From Mesorhizobium sp. RMAD-H1 (GTDB lineage: Bacteria > Pseudomonadota > Alphaproteobacteria > Rhizobiales > Rhizobiaceae), in contig NZ_JACHWN010000001.1 in the NCBI RefSeq assembly GCF_014191375.1, positions 248,001 to 312,000 on the forward strand: DNA of 64,000 bases, given 5' to 3'. Shown piece after piece: positions 50,992-61,295 of this stretch. Position 1 is the first letter of the stretch; every line of letters begins with the position of its first letter. The position numbers and the translations under genes are program-made. The notes beneath the pieces were generated by a model. It saw only the letters and a list, made by a program, of their open reading frames with translations. It searched no databases and was not told the origin of the DNA.

Positions 50992-52605
50992 ATGAGCAAG
51001 CATATCACGCCGGCGCAAGCGGCAAGCCTGATCCCTGACGGAGCGATCGTGTCGGTTTCCTCATCGAGCGGCCTTGGCTGTCCTGATCTGATGCTGAAGG
51101 CGATCGGCGAGCGTTTCGAGGCGACAGGCCACCCGCGCGACCTGACCACGCTGCATCCGATCGCCGCCGGCGACATGAGCGGCATTAGGGGTGTCGATCA
51201 TATTGCCAGGAAGGGCCTGCTGAAGACCATCATCGGCGGCTCCTATCCCTCCGGCCCGTCCAGCGCCGAGCCGCCCCTGATCTGGAAGATGATCGGCAAT
51301 GACGAGGTGGCGGCCTATAACGTCCCCTCGGGCATCCTGTTCGACATGCACCGCGAGGCGGCGGCCAAGCGCCCCGGCGTGCTGACCAAGGTAGGGCTCG
51401 ACACCTTCGTCGATCCGGCGCGCCAGGGCTGCGCCATGAACGCCTCCGCCGCGGCATCGCCCCTGGTGAAGAAGGTCGCATTCGAGGGTGAGGAATGGCT
51501 CTATTTCAAGGCCATCGTGCCGGATGTGGCGATCATCCGCGCCACAACGGCCGACGAGCGCGGCAATCTCACCTATGAGCATGAGGGTGCCTATCTCGGC
51601 GGCTTCGACCAGGCGCTGGCGGCACGCAACAATGGCGGCATCGTCATTGCGCAGGTCAAGCGCATCGCCAAATCAGGAACGCTGAAGCCGCACGACGTGC
51701 GCATCCCCGGCGTTCTCGTCGATTATATCGTCGTCGATCCCGACCAGAAGCAGACGACGCAGACCCTCTACGACCCCGCGATCTCGGGCGAGATCTTCCG
51801 CCCGCTGGAGAGCTTCCGCCTGCCGGAGTTCAATATCCAGAAGGTCATCGCCCGCCGGGTCGCGCAGGAGCTGGAAGCTGGCAGCGCCGTCAATCTCGGC
51901 TTCGGCATCTCGGCCAATGTGCCGCGCATCCTGCTCGAGGAGGGGCTGCACGGCGCCGTCACTTGGGCGATCGAGCAGGGGCCGGTCGGCGGCATCCCGC
52001 TCCTCGATTTCGCCTTCGGCTGCGCATCGAACGCCGAGGCCTTCGTGCCGTCTCCCTACCAGTTCACCTATTTTCAGGGCGCCGGCTTCGATGCCTCGCT
52101 CCTCTCCTTCCTCGAGATCGACCGCACCGGCTCGGTCAATGTGTCGAAGCTCTCCTTCCGCCCGCATGTCACGGCCGGCGCCGGCGGCTTCGTCGACATC
52201 ACCGCGCGGGCGAGGAAGATCGTCTTCTCCGGCATGTTCAATGCCGGCGCCAAGCTCGCCGTCTCCGATGGCCGGCTGGTGATCGAGAAGGAAGGCAAGC
52301 TCAGGAAGCTGGTCCACGAGGTCGAGCACGTGACCTTCTCCGGCCGCAGGGCGATCGAGCAGGGGCAGGACATCACCTATGTCACCGAGCGCTGCGTGAT
52401 GAAGCTGACGCCTGAGGGCATCGTGCTGACGGAGATCGCGCCCGGCGTCGATCTGCAAACGCATATTCTCGACCAGTCGGAATTCCCGCTCATCGTCTCC
52501 GACAAATTGAAGACAATGGACGCGGCGCTGTTCCAGGAAGCGCCCATCGGGCTCAGGCTGCCGCAAAAGCCGGCCCGCAAGCTGGGAGGGGAGAATTGCC
52601 TATGA
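50992..52605 (+). CDS. Acyl-CoA:carboxylate CoA-transferase (family I, propionate/acetate CoA-transferase-like)
   Basis: 537 residues from ATG 50992, with alpha and beta halves fused in one chain. The catalytic Glu of the (S)NxEA-type motif is Glu349 in GCASNAEAF; DAERGNLTY-like ATTADERGNLTYEHEG lies in the first half. It would activate an organic acid using another acyl-CoA. The open frame upstream overlaps the preceding gene and was not used. Starts 13 nt after the Gfo/Idh gene. Confidence 0.88.
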   Translation: MSKHITPAQAASLIPDGAIVSVSSSSGLGCPDLMLKAIGERFEATGHPRDLTTLHPIAAGDMSGIRGVDHIARKGLLKTIIGGSYPSGPSSAEPPLIWKMIGNDEVAAYNVPSGILFDMHREAAAKRPGVLTKVGLDTFVDPARQGCAMNASAAASPLVKKVAFEGEEWLYFKAIVPDVAIIRATTADERGNLTYEHEGAYLGGFDQALAARNNGGIVIAQVKRIAKSGTLKPHDVRIPGVLVDYIVVDPDQKQTTQTLYDPAISGEIFRPLESFRLPEFNIQKVIARRVAQELEAGSAVNLGFGISANVPRILLEEGLHGAVTWAIEQGPVGGIPLLDFAFGCASNAEAFVPSPYQFTYFQGAGFDASLLSFLEIDRTGSVNVSKLSFRPHVTAGAGGFVDITARARKIVFSGMFNAGAKLAVSDGRLVIEKEGKLRKLVHEVEHVTFSGRRAIEQGQDITYVTERCVMKLTPEGIVLTEIAPGVDLQTHILDQSEFPLIVSDKLKTMDAALFQEAPIGLRLPQKPARKLGGENCL

Positions 52606-52607
52606 GA

Positions 52608-52720
52608 GCCCCTCACCCTTACCCTCTCCCCGCAAACGGGGAGAGGGGGACGTCAGCGTTGTCGCTTCTTCCTTCTCCCCGCTTGCGGGGAGAAGGTGCC
52701 GGCAGGCGGATGAGGGGCAT
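52608..52720. repeat. Family A (RIME-like) repeat, copy 5, reverse orientation
   Basis: Begins GCCCCTCACCCTTACCCTCT right after the CoA-transferase stop and ends GGCGGATGAGGGGCAT. Hairpin arms CCCCGCAAACGGGG and CCCCGCTTGCGGGG are present. Inside a presumed operon. Confidence 0.9.
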
Positions 52721-52791
52721 TTCCAAAGCACATGCGATGGCCCTGTCGCATGCGGGGAGAGGGCAAGTGGCAGGGGGCAAAGGAGGCACAC

Positions 52792-53583
52792 ATGTCTGAG
52801 AGAGTTGCCGACGATCGCATCAGGCTCGATTTCGACGGCCATGTCGCGGCCATCACCATCGCGCGGCCCGACAAGCTCAACGCCTTCGATATCGGCATGT
52901 TGAAGGCGCTGGCCGCAGCCTGCGACGAGGTCGAGGCCAATGGGGAGATCCGCGTCGCCATCCTGACGGGGGAGGGCAAGGCCTTCTCCGCCGGCGGCGA
53001 TATCAAAGCCTGGGGGGCGATGGCGCCGAACGAATTCGGCCATCAATGGGTGCGCTTCGGCCACCGCGTCTTCGAGCGGCTCGCCACGCTGCGCATGCCG
53101 CTGATCGCCGCGCTCAACGGCCATGCGCTGGGCGGCGGGCTGGAGCTGGCTGCGGCCGCCGATATCCGCATTGCGGAAAGGCAGGTCAAGATCGGCCTGC
53201 CCGAGACGAGCCTCGGCATGGTGCCGGGGTGGTCCGGCACGCAGCGCCTGGTCAGGCGGTTCGGCGCGCAGATCGTGCGCCGCATGGTTCTGGGTGGCGA
53301 GATTTTTTCCGGCGAGGAGGCAATGGTCCTGGGCCTGGTCGACCATGTGGTCGAGCAGGGCGAGGCCCTCGACGCCGCCCGTGATTATGCCGCGCAGGTC
53401 GCAAGGCGCGGTCCGGCCGCGCTGGAAATCGCCAAGCTGATGATCGCATCCGCCAATGATGAGGATAACGGCACGGCCGTCGAGGCGCTGGGCTCCATCC
53501 TGGCGGCCAGGACGGGTGATCTCAGGGAAGGCGTTGCCGCCTTCGCCGGAAAACGCGAGCCGCAGTTCAAGGGAGAATGGTAA
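52792..53583 (+). CDS. Enoyl-CoA hydratase/isomerase family protein
   Basis: 263 residues from ATG 52792 (AAAGGAGG upstream). Crotonase fold: oxyanion-hole loops KAFSAGGDIKAWG (about 63-75) and NGHALGGGLELAAAADIRIA (about 108-127); the acidic residue in GLPETSLGMVPGWSGTQRL (about 140-158) fits a hydratase. Gene abuts the aldehyde dehydrogenase (stop and start overlap by one base). Confidence 0.9.
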   Translation: MSERVADDRIRLDFDGHVAAITIARPDKLNAFDIGMLKALAAACDEVEANGEIRVAILTGEGKAFSAGGDIKAWGAMAPNEFGHQWVRFGHRVFERLATLRMPLIAALNGHALGGGLELAAAADIRIAERQVKIGLPETSLGMVPGWSGTQRLVRRFGAQIVRRMVLGGEIFSGEEAMVLGLVDHVVEQGEALDAARDYAAQVARRGPAALEIAKLMIASANDEDNGTAVEALGSILAARTGDLREGVAAFAGKREPQFKGEW

Positions 53584-55091
53584 TGACGGTCTTGGTACGC
53601 CCGCAGGCGCTTGCCGATTTCAAGCCGCGCGAGTTCCAGATGCTGATCGAGGGGCGCTGGGCCAATGGCGCAGAAGGCCGAATCATCGAGCGCAGAAGCC
53701 CGGCCCATGGCACCGTTGTCAGCCGCTACCAGGCGGCGACCGGGGCGGATGTCGAGCGCGCTATCCAGGCCGCCCGCCATGCCTTCGACAAGGGGCCCTG
53801 GCCGCGCATGAAGGGGGCCGAGCGGTCCAATATCCTGCTGAAAGCCGCCGATATGATCACCGCCAGGGCGGAAGAACTGGCGTTCCTGGACTCCATCGAG
53901 TCGGGCAAGCCGATTTCGCAGGCGCGCGGCGAACTGGCCGGGGCTGTGGATATCTGGCGTTATGCTGCGGCTCTTGGTCGCGATCTGCACGGCGAAAGCT
54001 ACAACACGCTGGGCGAAGGGACGCTCGGTGTCGTGCTCCGTGAGGCCATCGGTGTCATATCGATCATCACCCCCTGGAATTTCCCCTTCCTGATCGTCAG
54101 CCAGAAGCTCCCCTTCGCCCTGGCCGCAGGCTGCACGACGGTGGTCAAGCCTTCGGAACTCACCTCCGGATCGACACTCGTCCTGGGTGAAATTCTCATG
54201 GAAGCGGGCGTGCCGTCTGGCGTCGTCAATATCGTCGTCGGCACCGGGGCGGAGGCCGGCGCGCCGATGACGGCGCATCCCGATGTCGACATGGTATCGT
54301 TCACCGGATCGACGACAATCGGCAAGCTCACCATGGCCAATGCGGCGCGGACGCTGAAGAAGGTTTCGCTCGAGCTGGGCGGAAAAAACCCGCAAATCAT
54401 CTTTCCGGACGCCAATCTGGACGAGTTTGTCGACGCGGCCGTCTTCGGCGCCTATTTCAATGCCGGCGAGTGCTGCAACGCCGGAAGCCGCCTGATTGTT
54501 CACTATTCCATAGCCGAGGAAGTCGTTTCGCGCATTGCCGAACTGTCGAAAAAGGTGCGGGTGGGAGACCCGCTGGACCCCGGAACGCAGGTCGGCGCGA
54601 TCATCACGCCCGAGCATCTGGCGAAGATCGACAATTATGTGCGCAGCGCCGCCGGCGACGGCGCCGATATCGTCCATGGCGGCGCGCCGCTCGACCTGGG
54701 CCTCGGCCAGTTCATGGCGCCGACGATCCTCTCGGGCGTGAAGCGGGACATGGCCGTCGCGCGCGAGGAGGTGTTCGGCCCCGTGCTTTCCGTGCTGACT
54801 TTCGATACGATCGAGAATGCCGTCGATATTGCCAATTCAATCGATTATGGTCTATCGGCGGGCGTATGGAGCAGGGACATGGATACCTGCCTGCAGGTTG
54901 GTCGCGGGGTAAGAGCCGGGACGGTCTGGATGAACACGTTCATGGACGGAGCGTCCGAGCTGCCATTCGGCGGTTACAGGCAATCCGGCCTCGGGCGTGA
55001 GCTTGGCCGTCACGCGGTGGAGGACTATACCGAGACCAAGACGTTGAATATTCATATGGGGCCGCGCACGGCCTGGTGGATGCCGAGATAG
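53583..55091 (+). CDS. NAD(P)+-dependent aldehyde dehydrogenase
   Basis: 502 residues. Motifs: TPWNFPFLIVSQKLPFALAAG (N-terminal cofactor site), SLELGGKNPQIIFPD with the general-base Glu, and FNAGECCNAGSRL with catalytic Cys298. PFGGYRQSGLGRELG at the C-terminus is the oligomerisation segment. Resembles betaine or gamma-aminobutyraldehyde-type ALDHs. Coupled to the preceding gene (TAATG). Confidence 0.92.
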   Translation: MTVLVRPQALADFKPREFQMLIEGRWANGAEGRIIERRSPAHGTVVSRYQAATGADVERAIQAARHAFDKGPWPRMKGAERSNILLKAADMITARAEELAFLDSIESGKPISQARGELAGAVDIWRYAAALGRDLHGESYNTLGEGTLGVVLREAIGVISIITPWNFPFLIVSQKLPFALAAGCTTVVKPSELTSGSTLVLGEILMEAGVPSGVVNIVVGTGAEAGAPMTAHPDVDMVSFTGSTTIGKLTMANAARTLKKVSLELGGKNPQIIFPDANLDEFVDAAVFGAYFNAGECCNAGSRLIVHYSIAEEVVSRIAELSKKVRVGDPLDPGTQVGAIITPEHLAKIDNYVRSAAGDGADIVHGGAPLDLGLGQFMAPTILSGVKRDMAVAREEVFGPVLSVLTFDTIENAVDIANSIDYGLSAGVWSRDMDTCLQVGRGVRAGTVWMNTFMDGASELPFGGYRQSGLGRELGRHAVEDYTETKTLNIHMGPRTAWWMPR

Positions 55092-55306
55092 GATTGCAGC
55101 CGCACGCGTGGTGCGCCGACAACGGTGTCTATGTGCATCGGAACCGGTTTCGGGAAGCCGATGCGGGAGACAAGAGGTCTGGAGCGCCCGTCGGAGGGCG
55201 TGCGGTGCTCCGGAATGGGAGCTTCCTGCGGCTTCGGGCGCAGGAATGAAGAAAAAGCCGGGTCGAGGTGATCCTGCTTTTGAACCTTGCAACAGGGAGG
55301 CAAGTC

Positions 55307-56560
55307 ATGCGTAAGTTCTGGACGACGGCTGCGGTCGCGGCCTTGATGGTGGGGACAGCCACGCTGGGCCATGCCCAGCAGAAGGAGAGCGTCGAGGTTC
55401 TCCACTGGTGGACTTCGGGCGGCGAGGCGGCAGCGCTCGACGTCCTCAAGAAGGATCTGGAAAGCAAGGGCATCTCCTGGGTCGACATGCCGGTTTCCGG
55501 CGGCGGCGGCAGCGAGGCCATGACCGTGCTGCGCGCCCGCGTCACATCAGGCAACCCGCCCACGGCCGTGCAGATGCTCGGCTTCGATATCGTCGACTGG
55601 GCCAACCAGGGCGCGCTCGGCAATCTCGACGAGGTGGCGAACAAGGAAGGCTGGGAAAAGGTCATCCCCGACGCGCTGCAGAAATTCGCCAAGCATGACG
55701 ACCACTGGATCGCCGCCCCGGTCAACATCCATTCGACCAACTGGATGTGGATCAACAAGGAAGCGCTGGACAAGGCCGGCGGCAAGGAGCCGCAGAACTG
55801 GGACGAGCTGATCGCCCTCCTCGACAAGTTCAAGGAGCAGGGCATCACGCCGATCGCCCATGGCGGTCAGCCCTGGCAGGATGCGACGATCTTCGACGCG
55901 GTCGTCCTTTCCTTCGGCGACGATTTCTACAAGAAGGCCTTCATCGACCTCGATCCCGAGACGCTCGGCTCCGACACGATGAAGCAGGCCTTCGAGCGCA
56001 TGACCAAGCTGCGTTCCTATGTCGACGACAATTTCTCCGGCCGTGACTGGAACCTCGCCTCGGCGATGGTGATCGAGGGCAAGGCCGGCGTGCAGTTCAT
56101 GGGCGACTGGGCCAAGGGCGAGTTCATCAAGGCCGGCAAGGAGCCGGGCAAGGACTTCGTCTGCATGCGCTATCCCGGCACGCAAGGAGCGGTGACCTTC
56201 AACTCCGACATGTTCGCCATGTTCAAGGTGGCTGAGGACAAGGTGCCCGCGCAGCTGCAGATGGCTTCGGCCATCGAGAGCCCGGCCTTCCAGTCGGCCT
56301 TCAACGTCGTCAAGGGTTCGGCGCCTGCGCGCACCGACGTTCCAGACACCGCGTTCGACGCCTGCGGCAAGAAGGCGATCGCCGATGTGGCCGAGGCCAG
56401 CAAGTCGGGCCGCCTGATGGGCTCTATGGCCCATGGCTATGCCAATCCGGCTGCCGTGAAGAACGCCATCTATGACGTCGTCACCCGCCAGTTCAACGGC
56501 GAGCTGACACCCGAAGAGGCCGTCGAAGAGCTGGTTTCGGCCGTCGAAGCCGCGAAGTAA
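55307..56560 (+). CDS. ABC transporter sugar-binding protein (CUT1, glucose/mannose type)
   Basis: 417 residues with a signal peptide (to AQAQ-like GHAQQ at about residue 23). [20 protein letters not shown] starts the mature protein, and the MGDWAKGEF and [20 protein letters not shown] segments are typical of the glucose/mannose-binding GtsA/TTHA0379 group. AGGGAGG lies before ATG 55307. First of the four transporter genes; about 215 nt separate it from the ALDH, where I see nothing else. Confidence 0.9.
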   Translation: MRKFWTTAAVAALMVGTATLGHAQQKESVEVLHWWTSGGEAAALDVLKKDLESKGISWVDMPVSGGGGSEAMTVLRARVTSGNPPTAVQMLGFDIVDWANQGALGNLDEVANKEGWEKVIPDALQKFAKHDDHWIAAPVNIHSTNWMWINKEALDKAGGKEPQNWDELIALLDKFKEQGITPIAHGGQPWQDATIFDAVVLSFGDDFYKKAFIDLDPETLGSDTMKQAFERMTKLRSYVDDNFSGRDWNLASAMVIEGKAGVQFMGDWAKGEFIKAGKEPGKDFVCMRYPGTQGAVTFNSDMFAMFKVAEDKVPAQLQMASAIESPAFQSAFNVVKGSAPARTDVPDTAFDACGKKAIADVAEASKSGRLMGSMAHGYANPAAVKNAIYDVVTRQFNGELTPEEAVEELVSAVEAAK

Positions 56561-56680
56561 GCGTGGGACGGATCGCCGGGGTTCGCGCCCCGGCGGTCCG
56601 GCTTGCGGCGCAGGGGATCTGCGCTGAGTGGGTTGCAAAAATCAAAAAGAAAAAGGCGCTGACGCGCCGGGGTGAGGCGA

Positions 56681-57559
56681 ATGAACACGCGCAGCCGTTT
56701 GCAGGATTGGGTGCCGAAGCTCGTGGTGAGTCCGAGCTTCGTCCTCGTCCTGGTCTTCGTTTACGGGTTTATTCTCTATACGGGCTATCTCTCGCTGACC
56801 GACAGCAAGATGCTGCCTTCCTACGGCTTCGTGGGGCTGGAGAACTATTACAGGCTCTGGAGGCTGCCGCACTGGTGGCGGGCGATCACCAATCTGGGCA
56901 TTTTCGCCTCGCTCTATATCCTGATCTCCGTCGCCATCGGCCTCGGCCTTGCCATCCTGCTCGACCAGAAGATACGTGCCGAAGGCCTGCTGCGCCCGAT
57001 CTATCTCTATCCCATGGCGCTTTCCTTCATCGTCACCGGCACGGCCTGGAAATGGTTCCTCGATCCCGGCATCGGGCTTGAGAACACCATGCACCAGCTC
57101 GGCTGGACGAGCTTCGCGTTCAACTGGATCAAGGATCGCCACATGGCGATCTATACCGTCGTCATCGCCGCGGTCTGGCAATCCTCGGGCTTCGTCATGG
57201 CGATGTTCCTCGCCGGCCTGCGCGGCGTCGACAACGAGATCATCAAGGCGGCGCAGATCGACGGCGCCTCGACCATGACCATCTACCGCCGCATCATCAT
57301 TCCGCTGATGCGCCCGGTCTTCCTCTCCGCTTTCGTCGTCCTCGCCCACCTCGCGATCAAGGCCTATGACCTCATCATCGCCCTGACCGGCGGCGGCCCG
57401 GGACAGGCGACGGAGCTGCCGGCGACCTTCATGTATTCCTACACCTTCACCCGCAATTCGATGGGCATCGGCGCCTCATCGGCGATCATCATGCTGGTGA
57501 TGATCTTCTCGATCATCATTCCCTATCTCTATTCCGAACTGCGCGGGGAGAAACGCTAA
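56681..57559 (+). CDS. ABC sugar transporter permease 1 (CUT1)
   Basis: 292 residues, six hydrophobic segments; EAA-type cytoplasmic loop in IIKAAQIDGASTMTIYRRII near residue 185, which binds the ATPase. Similar to GtsB-type permeases. Directly abuts the next permease gene (no intergenic base). Confidence 0.92.
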   Translation: MNTRSRLQDWVPKLVVSPSFVLVLVFVYGFILYTGYLSLTDSKMLPSYGFVGLENYYRLWRLPHWWRAITNLGIFASLYILISVAIGLGLAILLDQKIRAEGLLRPIYLYPMALSFIVTGTAWKWFLDPGIGLENTMHQLGWTSFAFNWIKDRHMAIYTVVIAAVWQSSGFVMAMFLAGLRGVDNEIIKAAQIDGASTMTIYRRIIIPLMRPVFLSAFVVLAHLAIKAYDLIIALTGGGPGQATELPATFMYSYTFTRNSMGIGASSAIIMLVMIFSIIIPYLYSELRGEKR

Positions 57560-58441
57560 ATGAGCGCCCAAAGCCCTGACAATGTCATCAATCACGGCAG
57601 GCTCACCCGCGCGCTGATCTACGCGGCCCTGATCCTCTTCGCGATCTATTACCTGCTGCCGCTCTACGTCATGCTGGTCAACTCGGTGAAGCCGCTCGAC
57701 GAGATCCGCCAGGGGGGCATGCTGTCGCTGCCGCACGAGTGGACGATCGCGCCCTGGCTTTCCGCCTGGTCGACTGCGCAGATCGGCGTGCAGCCGACGG
57801 GGTTGAAGCCCTATTTCATCAACTCGATCCTGATGGTCGTGCCCGCCGTCGCCATCTCCACCGTGCTGGGCGCGCTCAACGGCTACGTGCTGACGAAGTG
57901 GGAATTCAAGGGCTCCAACATCCTGTTCGGCATGCTTCTGCTCGCCTGCTTCATTCCGTTCCAGATCGTGCTGATCCCGATGGCCCGCATCCTCGGCCTG
58001 CTGGGGCTTGCCGGCTCCATACCGGGGCTGGTGCTCGTGCATGTGGTCTACGGCCTCGGCTTCACCACCCTCTATTTCCGCAATTATTATGCGGCATTCC
58101 CGACCGAGCTGGTGCGCGCCGCGCAGATCGACGGCGCGAGCTTCTTCCAGATCTTCTGGCGCATCTTGCTGCCGTCCTCCGGGCCAATCATCGTCGTCTC
58201 CGTCATCTGGCAGTTCACCAATATCTGGAACGACTTCCTGTTCGGCGCCTCCTTCTCGGATGCGACCAGCACGCCGATGACGGTGGCGCTCAACAATCTG
58301 GTGAACTCCTCGACGGGCGTGAAGGAATATAACGTCCATTTCGCGGGCGCGATCCTCGCCGCCCTTCCCACACTCCTCGTCTATATCGTCGCCGGCCGCT
58401 ACTTCGTGCGTGGCCTGATGTCCGGCGCAGTCAAGGGATAA
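57560..58441 (+). CDS. ABC sugar transporter permease 2 (CUT1)
   Basis: 293 residues, six hydrophobic segments; EAA loop ELVRAAQIDGASFFQIFWRI near residue 190. GtsC-type. Its stop is followed four bases later by the ATPase start. Confidence 0.92.
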   Translation: MSAQSPDNVINHGRLTRALIYAALILFAIYYLLPLYVMLVNSVKPLDEIRQGGMLSLPHEWTIAPWLSAWSTAQIGVQPTGLKPYFINSILMVVPAVAISTVLGALNGYVLTKWEFKGSNILFGMLLLACFIPFQIVLIPMARILGLLGLAGSIPGLVLVHVVYGLGFTTLYFRNYYAAFPTELVRAAQIDGASFFQIFWRILLPSSGPIIVVSVIWQFTNIWNDFLFGASFSDATSTPMTVALNNLVNSSTGVKEYNVHFAGAILAALPTLLVYIVAGRYFVRGLMSGAVKG

Positions 58442-58445
58442 GTTC

Positions 58446-59561
58446 ATGTCGTTTCTGGCCATCAAGAACCTTTACAAGTCCTATGGCACCGTGCCGATCC
58501 TTAGGGATATCAATATCGAGATCGAGGAGGGCGGTTTCCTCGTCCTCGTCGGCCCTTCCGGCTGCGGCAAGTCCACGCTTCTGAACTGCATCGCCGGGCT
58601 GGAGCCGATCACATCGGGCGAAATCCTCATCAACGGCCGCTCGGTCGCGGGGCTCCACCCCTCGCAGCGCGACATCGCCATGGTGTTCCAGTCCTACGCG
58701 CTCTATCCCAACATGACGGTGGCCGGGAACATCGGCTTCGGCATGGAAATCCGCGGCGTGCCCAAACCCGAGCGGGAGAAGGCGATCAAGTCCGTCGCCG
58801 AGACGCTGCAGATCGGCCATCTCCTCGACCGCAAGCCGAGCCAGCTTTCCGGCGGCCAGCGCCAGCGCGTCGCCATGGGCCGGGCGCTGGTGCGCAATCC
58901 GCAGGTCTTCCTCTTCGACGAGCCGCTGTCGAACCTCGACGCCAAGCTGCGCGTCGACATGCGCACCGAGATCAAGCGCCTGCACCACCGCATGAAGACG
59001 ACCATCGTCTATGTCACGCATGACCAGATCGAGGCCATGACGCTCGCCACCAAGATCGCGGTGCTGAAGGACGGTGTCCTGCAGCAGTTCGGCACACCCG
59101 CGGAAATCTACAACAGCCCGGCCAACATGTTCGTCGCCGATTTCATGGGCTCGCCAGCGATGAACCTGCTGAAGGCCAGGATCGAGGACAGCCCTTCCGG
59201 CTTGAGCGTGTCGCTCGATCGTCCCGAGGGCGAGCCGCTTACCCTGCCGGTCAATGGCGCGGCGAGCAAGCTCGCCGCCTATAAGGGGCAGGAGATCATC
59301 TTCGGCATCCGCCCGGAGGCGCTGACCGATCCGGACGGCGCTGACCGCAAGGCGCATTCGCTGGCGGAAGGCGACTGCCTGATCGAGGTGGTCGAGCCCG
59401 CCGGTTCCGACACGTTCGCCGTCACCCATCTCGGCGGCAAGGAGGTGGTGGCTCGCTTACGCGCCGATGCCAACATCACCGTCGGCCAGAAGGCCAAGCT
59501 CGCCTTCAATCTCGACAAGGCCGTCTTCTTCGATCCGAAGAGCCAGTTGCGCATCGGCTGA
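58446..59561 (+). CDS. ABC sugar transporter ATPase (UgpC/MsmK type)
   Basis: 371 residues. Walker A GPSGCGKSTLL (about 36-46), Q-loop near 85, signature LSGGQRQRVAMGRAL (about 135-149), Walker B VFLFDEPLSNLDAKLR, and H-loop VTHDQIEAMTLA. The C-terminal 130 residues are the TOBE/OB regulatory domain of CUT1 ATPases. Such ATPases can serve several transporters. Confidence 0.95.
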   Translation: MSFLAIKNLYKSYGTVPILRDINIEIEEGGFLVLVGPSGCGKSTLLNCIAGLEPITSGEILINGRSVAGLHPSQRDIAMVFQSYALYPNMTVAGNIGFGMEIRGVPKPEREKAIKSVAETLQIGHLLDRKPSQLSGGQRQRVAMGRALVRNPQVFLFDEPLSNLDAKLRVDMRTEIKRLHHRMKTTIVYVTHDQIEAMTLATKIAVLKDGVLQQFGTPAEIYNSPANMFVADFMGSPAMNLLKARIEDSPSGLSVSLDRPEGEPLTLPVNGAASKLAAYKGQEIIFGIRPEALTDPDGADRKAHSLAEGDCLIEVVEPAGSDTFAVTHLGGKEVVARLRADANITVGQKAKLAFNLDKAVFFDPKSQLRIG

Positions 59562-59599
59562 AACGGTTCCTATTCTGATGGAAACATTTCGCTTCTTCA

Positions 59600-59756
59600 C
59601 CCCCCTCTGGCCTGCCGGCCATCTCCCCCTCAAAGGGGGAGATTACGCCTTCATCGACGTTCGGCACCGGTTGCAGACGTTGAAGGATGAAGGCCGAACC
59701 TCAGGTCAGCCAATCTCCCCCCTTGAGAGGGAGATGCCCGGCAGGGCAGAGGGGGG
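59600..59756. repeat. Family B intergenic inverted repeat, copy 8
   Basis: Arms start CCCCCCTCTGGCCTGCCGGC and end GGCAGGGCAGAGGGGGG. The end of the right arm lies three bases before an ATG (59760) of the next gene. Confidence 0.9.
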
Positions 59757-59759
59757 TGA

Positions 59760-61295
59760 ATGGCGAAGCGCAAGGCTCCAAGTCGAATGACCAAATCGCC
59801 AGACATCGTCATCATCGGCTCCGGCGTCGGGGGCGCGACAGTCGCCGCCGGCCTTGCCCCTTCGGGAGCGGAGATCCTCATCCTCGAGGCCGGCGGCCAT
59901 ATCGAGGACCTGCCTGTCAACCGCGACCAGCGGGCCATTTTCCAGCGCGGCCATTTCCGCCCGAAGGAAACCTGGTACGAGGTGGATGGTAAAGGCTTCA
60001 ATCCCGGCAATTATTACAATGTCGGCGGCAATTCGAAATTCTACGGCGCGGTGCTGACGCGCTATCGCCGCGAAGATTTTATCGAGATGCGGCACCCGGA
60101 GGGCATTTCGCCCGCCTGGCCCTTCCCCTATGAGGAGCTGGAGCCCTGGTATTGCAGGGCGGAAGAACTCTACCAGGTGCGCGGTGCGCTCGGGCAAGAC
60201 CCGACGGAGCCTCCGCATTCCAGGCCCTATCCCTTCCCGCCAGTCGCCGACGAGCCGGCGATCGCCGCCGTGCGCGAGCGGCTGAAGGCGGCAGGCATGC
60301 ATCCCTTCTCGCTGCCGCTCGGCGTCGATATCGATTGCTGGCTTGCCAAGGCCAAAACCCCGTGGGACGCCCATCCAAACTGCTTCGACGGCAAGATGGA
60401 TGCCGAGACGACGGCGCTGGCCTCTGCCCTGCAGCACAAAAATGTGCGCCTGCAGGTCTATTCCAGGGTGACGCGGCTCGAAACGGCGCCCGACGGCCGC
60501 GCCGTTACAGCCGTCCACTATACCCACAACGGCGAAGAGCATGTGCTGCGGCCGAGGCTGGTGATCCTCTCGGCCGGCGCGGTGCAGTCCGCGGCGTTGC
60601 TGCTGCGTTCCGCCAATGACGCCAATCCGGCAGGCCTCGCCAACCGCTCCGACCAGGTCGGGCGCAATTTTATGAACCACAATTCCTCGGCCGTGCTGGC
60701 CGTCAGCCCGTGGTACCGCAACGATTCCGTCTATCAGAAGACCTTCGGCTTCAACGATTTCTATCTCTCGGACGGGGAGGGCGGGCTGCCGCTCGGCAAT
60801 GTGCAATTGCTCGGCCGTGTTTCGGGCGCGATCCTGAAGGCGAACCTGCCGCGCGTGCCGGAAAGGCTGCTCAACTCCATCTCCGCCCATGCCATCGATT
60901 TCTACGCCATGAGCGAGGATCTGCCCTCGCCGGAAAGCCGCGTCATGGTCGATGGCGAGCGCATCATCCTGCAATGGCGCCGCACCAACTGGAAGGCGCA
61001 TCTGCAGCTGGTGGCGAAGCTCAAATCCGTGCTGCGCAAGGCGGGTTTCCCGCTCGTGCTCGCCCGCGCCTTCGACAAGCGCACGCCGTCGCATCAGTGC
61101 GGCACGGTGCGCATCGGCAATGATCCGGCCACGGCACCGCTCGATATCTGGTGCCGCGCCTTTGATCATCCCAATCTCTTCGTGGTGGACGCGGGCTTCC
61201 TGCCGACCTCGGCGGCGGTCAATCCGGCGCTGACGGTGGCCGCCCAGGCGCTGCGCGTCGCCGACCACATCGTAAAAAAGGATCTCGCGGCATGA
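59760..61295 (+). CDS. GMC-family FAD oxidoreductase
   Basis: 511 residues; oxidises alcohols or sugars using FAD. Dinucleotide motif DIVIIGSGVGGATVAAGLA (about 14-32); C-terminal catalytic His and Asn in SHQCGTVRIG and AVNPALTVAAQALR. Closer to gluconate/sorbosone or glucoside 3-dehydrogenase-like GMCs than to choline dehydrogenase by its GNYYNVGGNSKFYG region. An alternative start at 59787 (MTKSPDIVII) would drop nine residues and is equally possible. Overlaps the SDR gene by 4 nt. Confidence 0.88.
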   Translation: MAKRKAPSRMTKSPDIVIIGSGVGGATVAAGLAPSGAEILILEAGGHIEDLPVNRDQRAIFQRGHFRPKETWYEVDGKGFNPGNYYNVGGNSKFYGAVLTRYRREDFIEMRHPEGISPAWPFPYEELEPWYCRAEELYQVRGALGQDPTEPPHSRPYPFPPVADEPAIAAVRERLKAAGMHPFSLPLGVDIDCWLAKAKTPWDAHPNCFDGKMDAETTALASALQHKNVRLQVYSRVTRLETAPDGRAVTAVHYTHNGEEHVLRPRLVILSAGAVQSAALLLRSANDANPAGLANRSDQVGRNFMNHNSSAVLAVSPWYRNDSVYQKTFGFNDFYLSDGEGGLPLGNVQLLGRVSGAILKANLPRVPERLLNSISAHAIDFYAMSEDLPSPESRVMVDGERIILQWRRTNWKAHLQLVAKLKSVLRKAGFPLVLARAFDKRTPSHQCGTVRIGNDPATAPLDIWCRAFDHPNLFVVDAGFLPTSAAVNPALTVAAQALRVADHIVKKDLAA

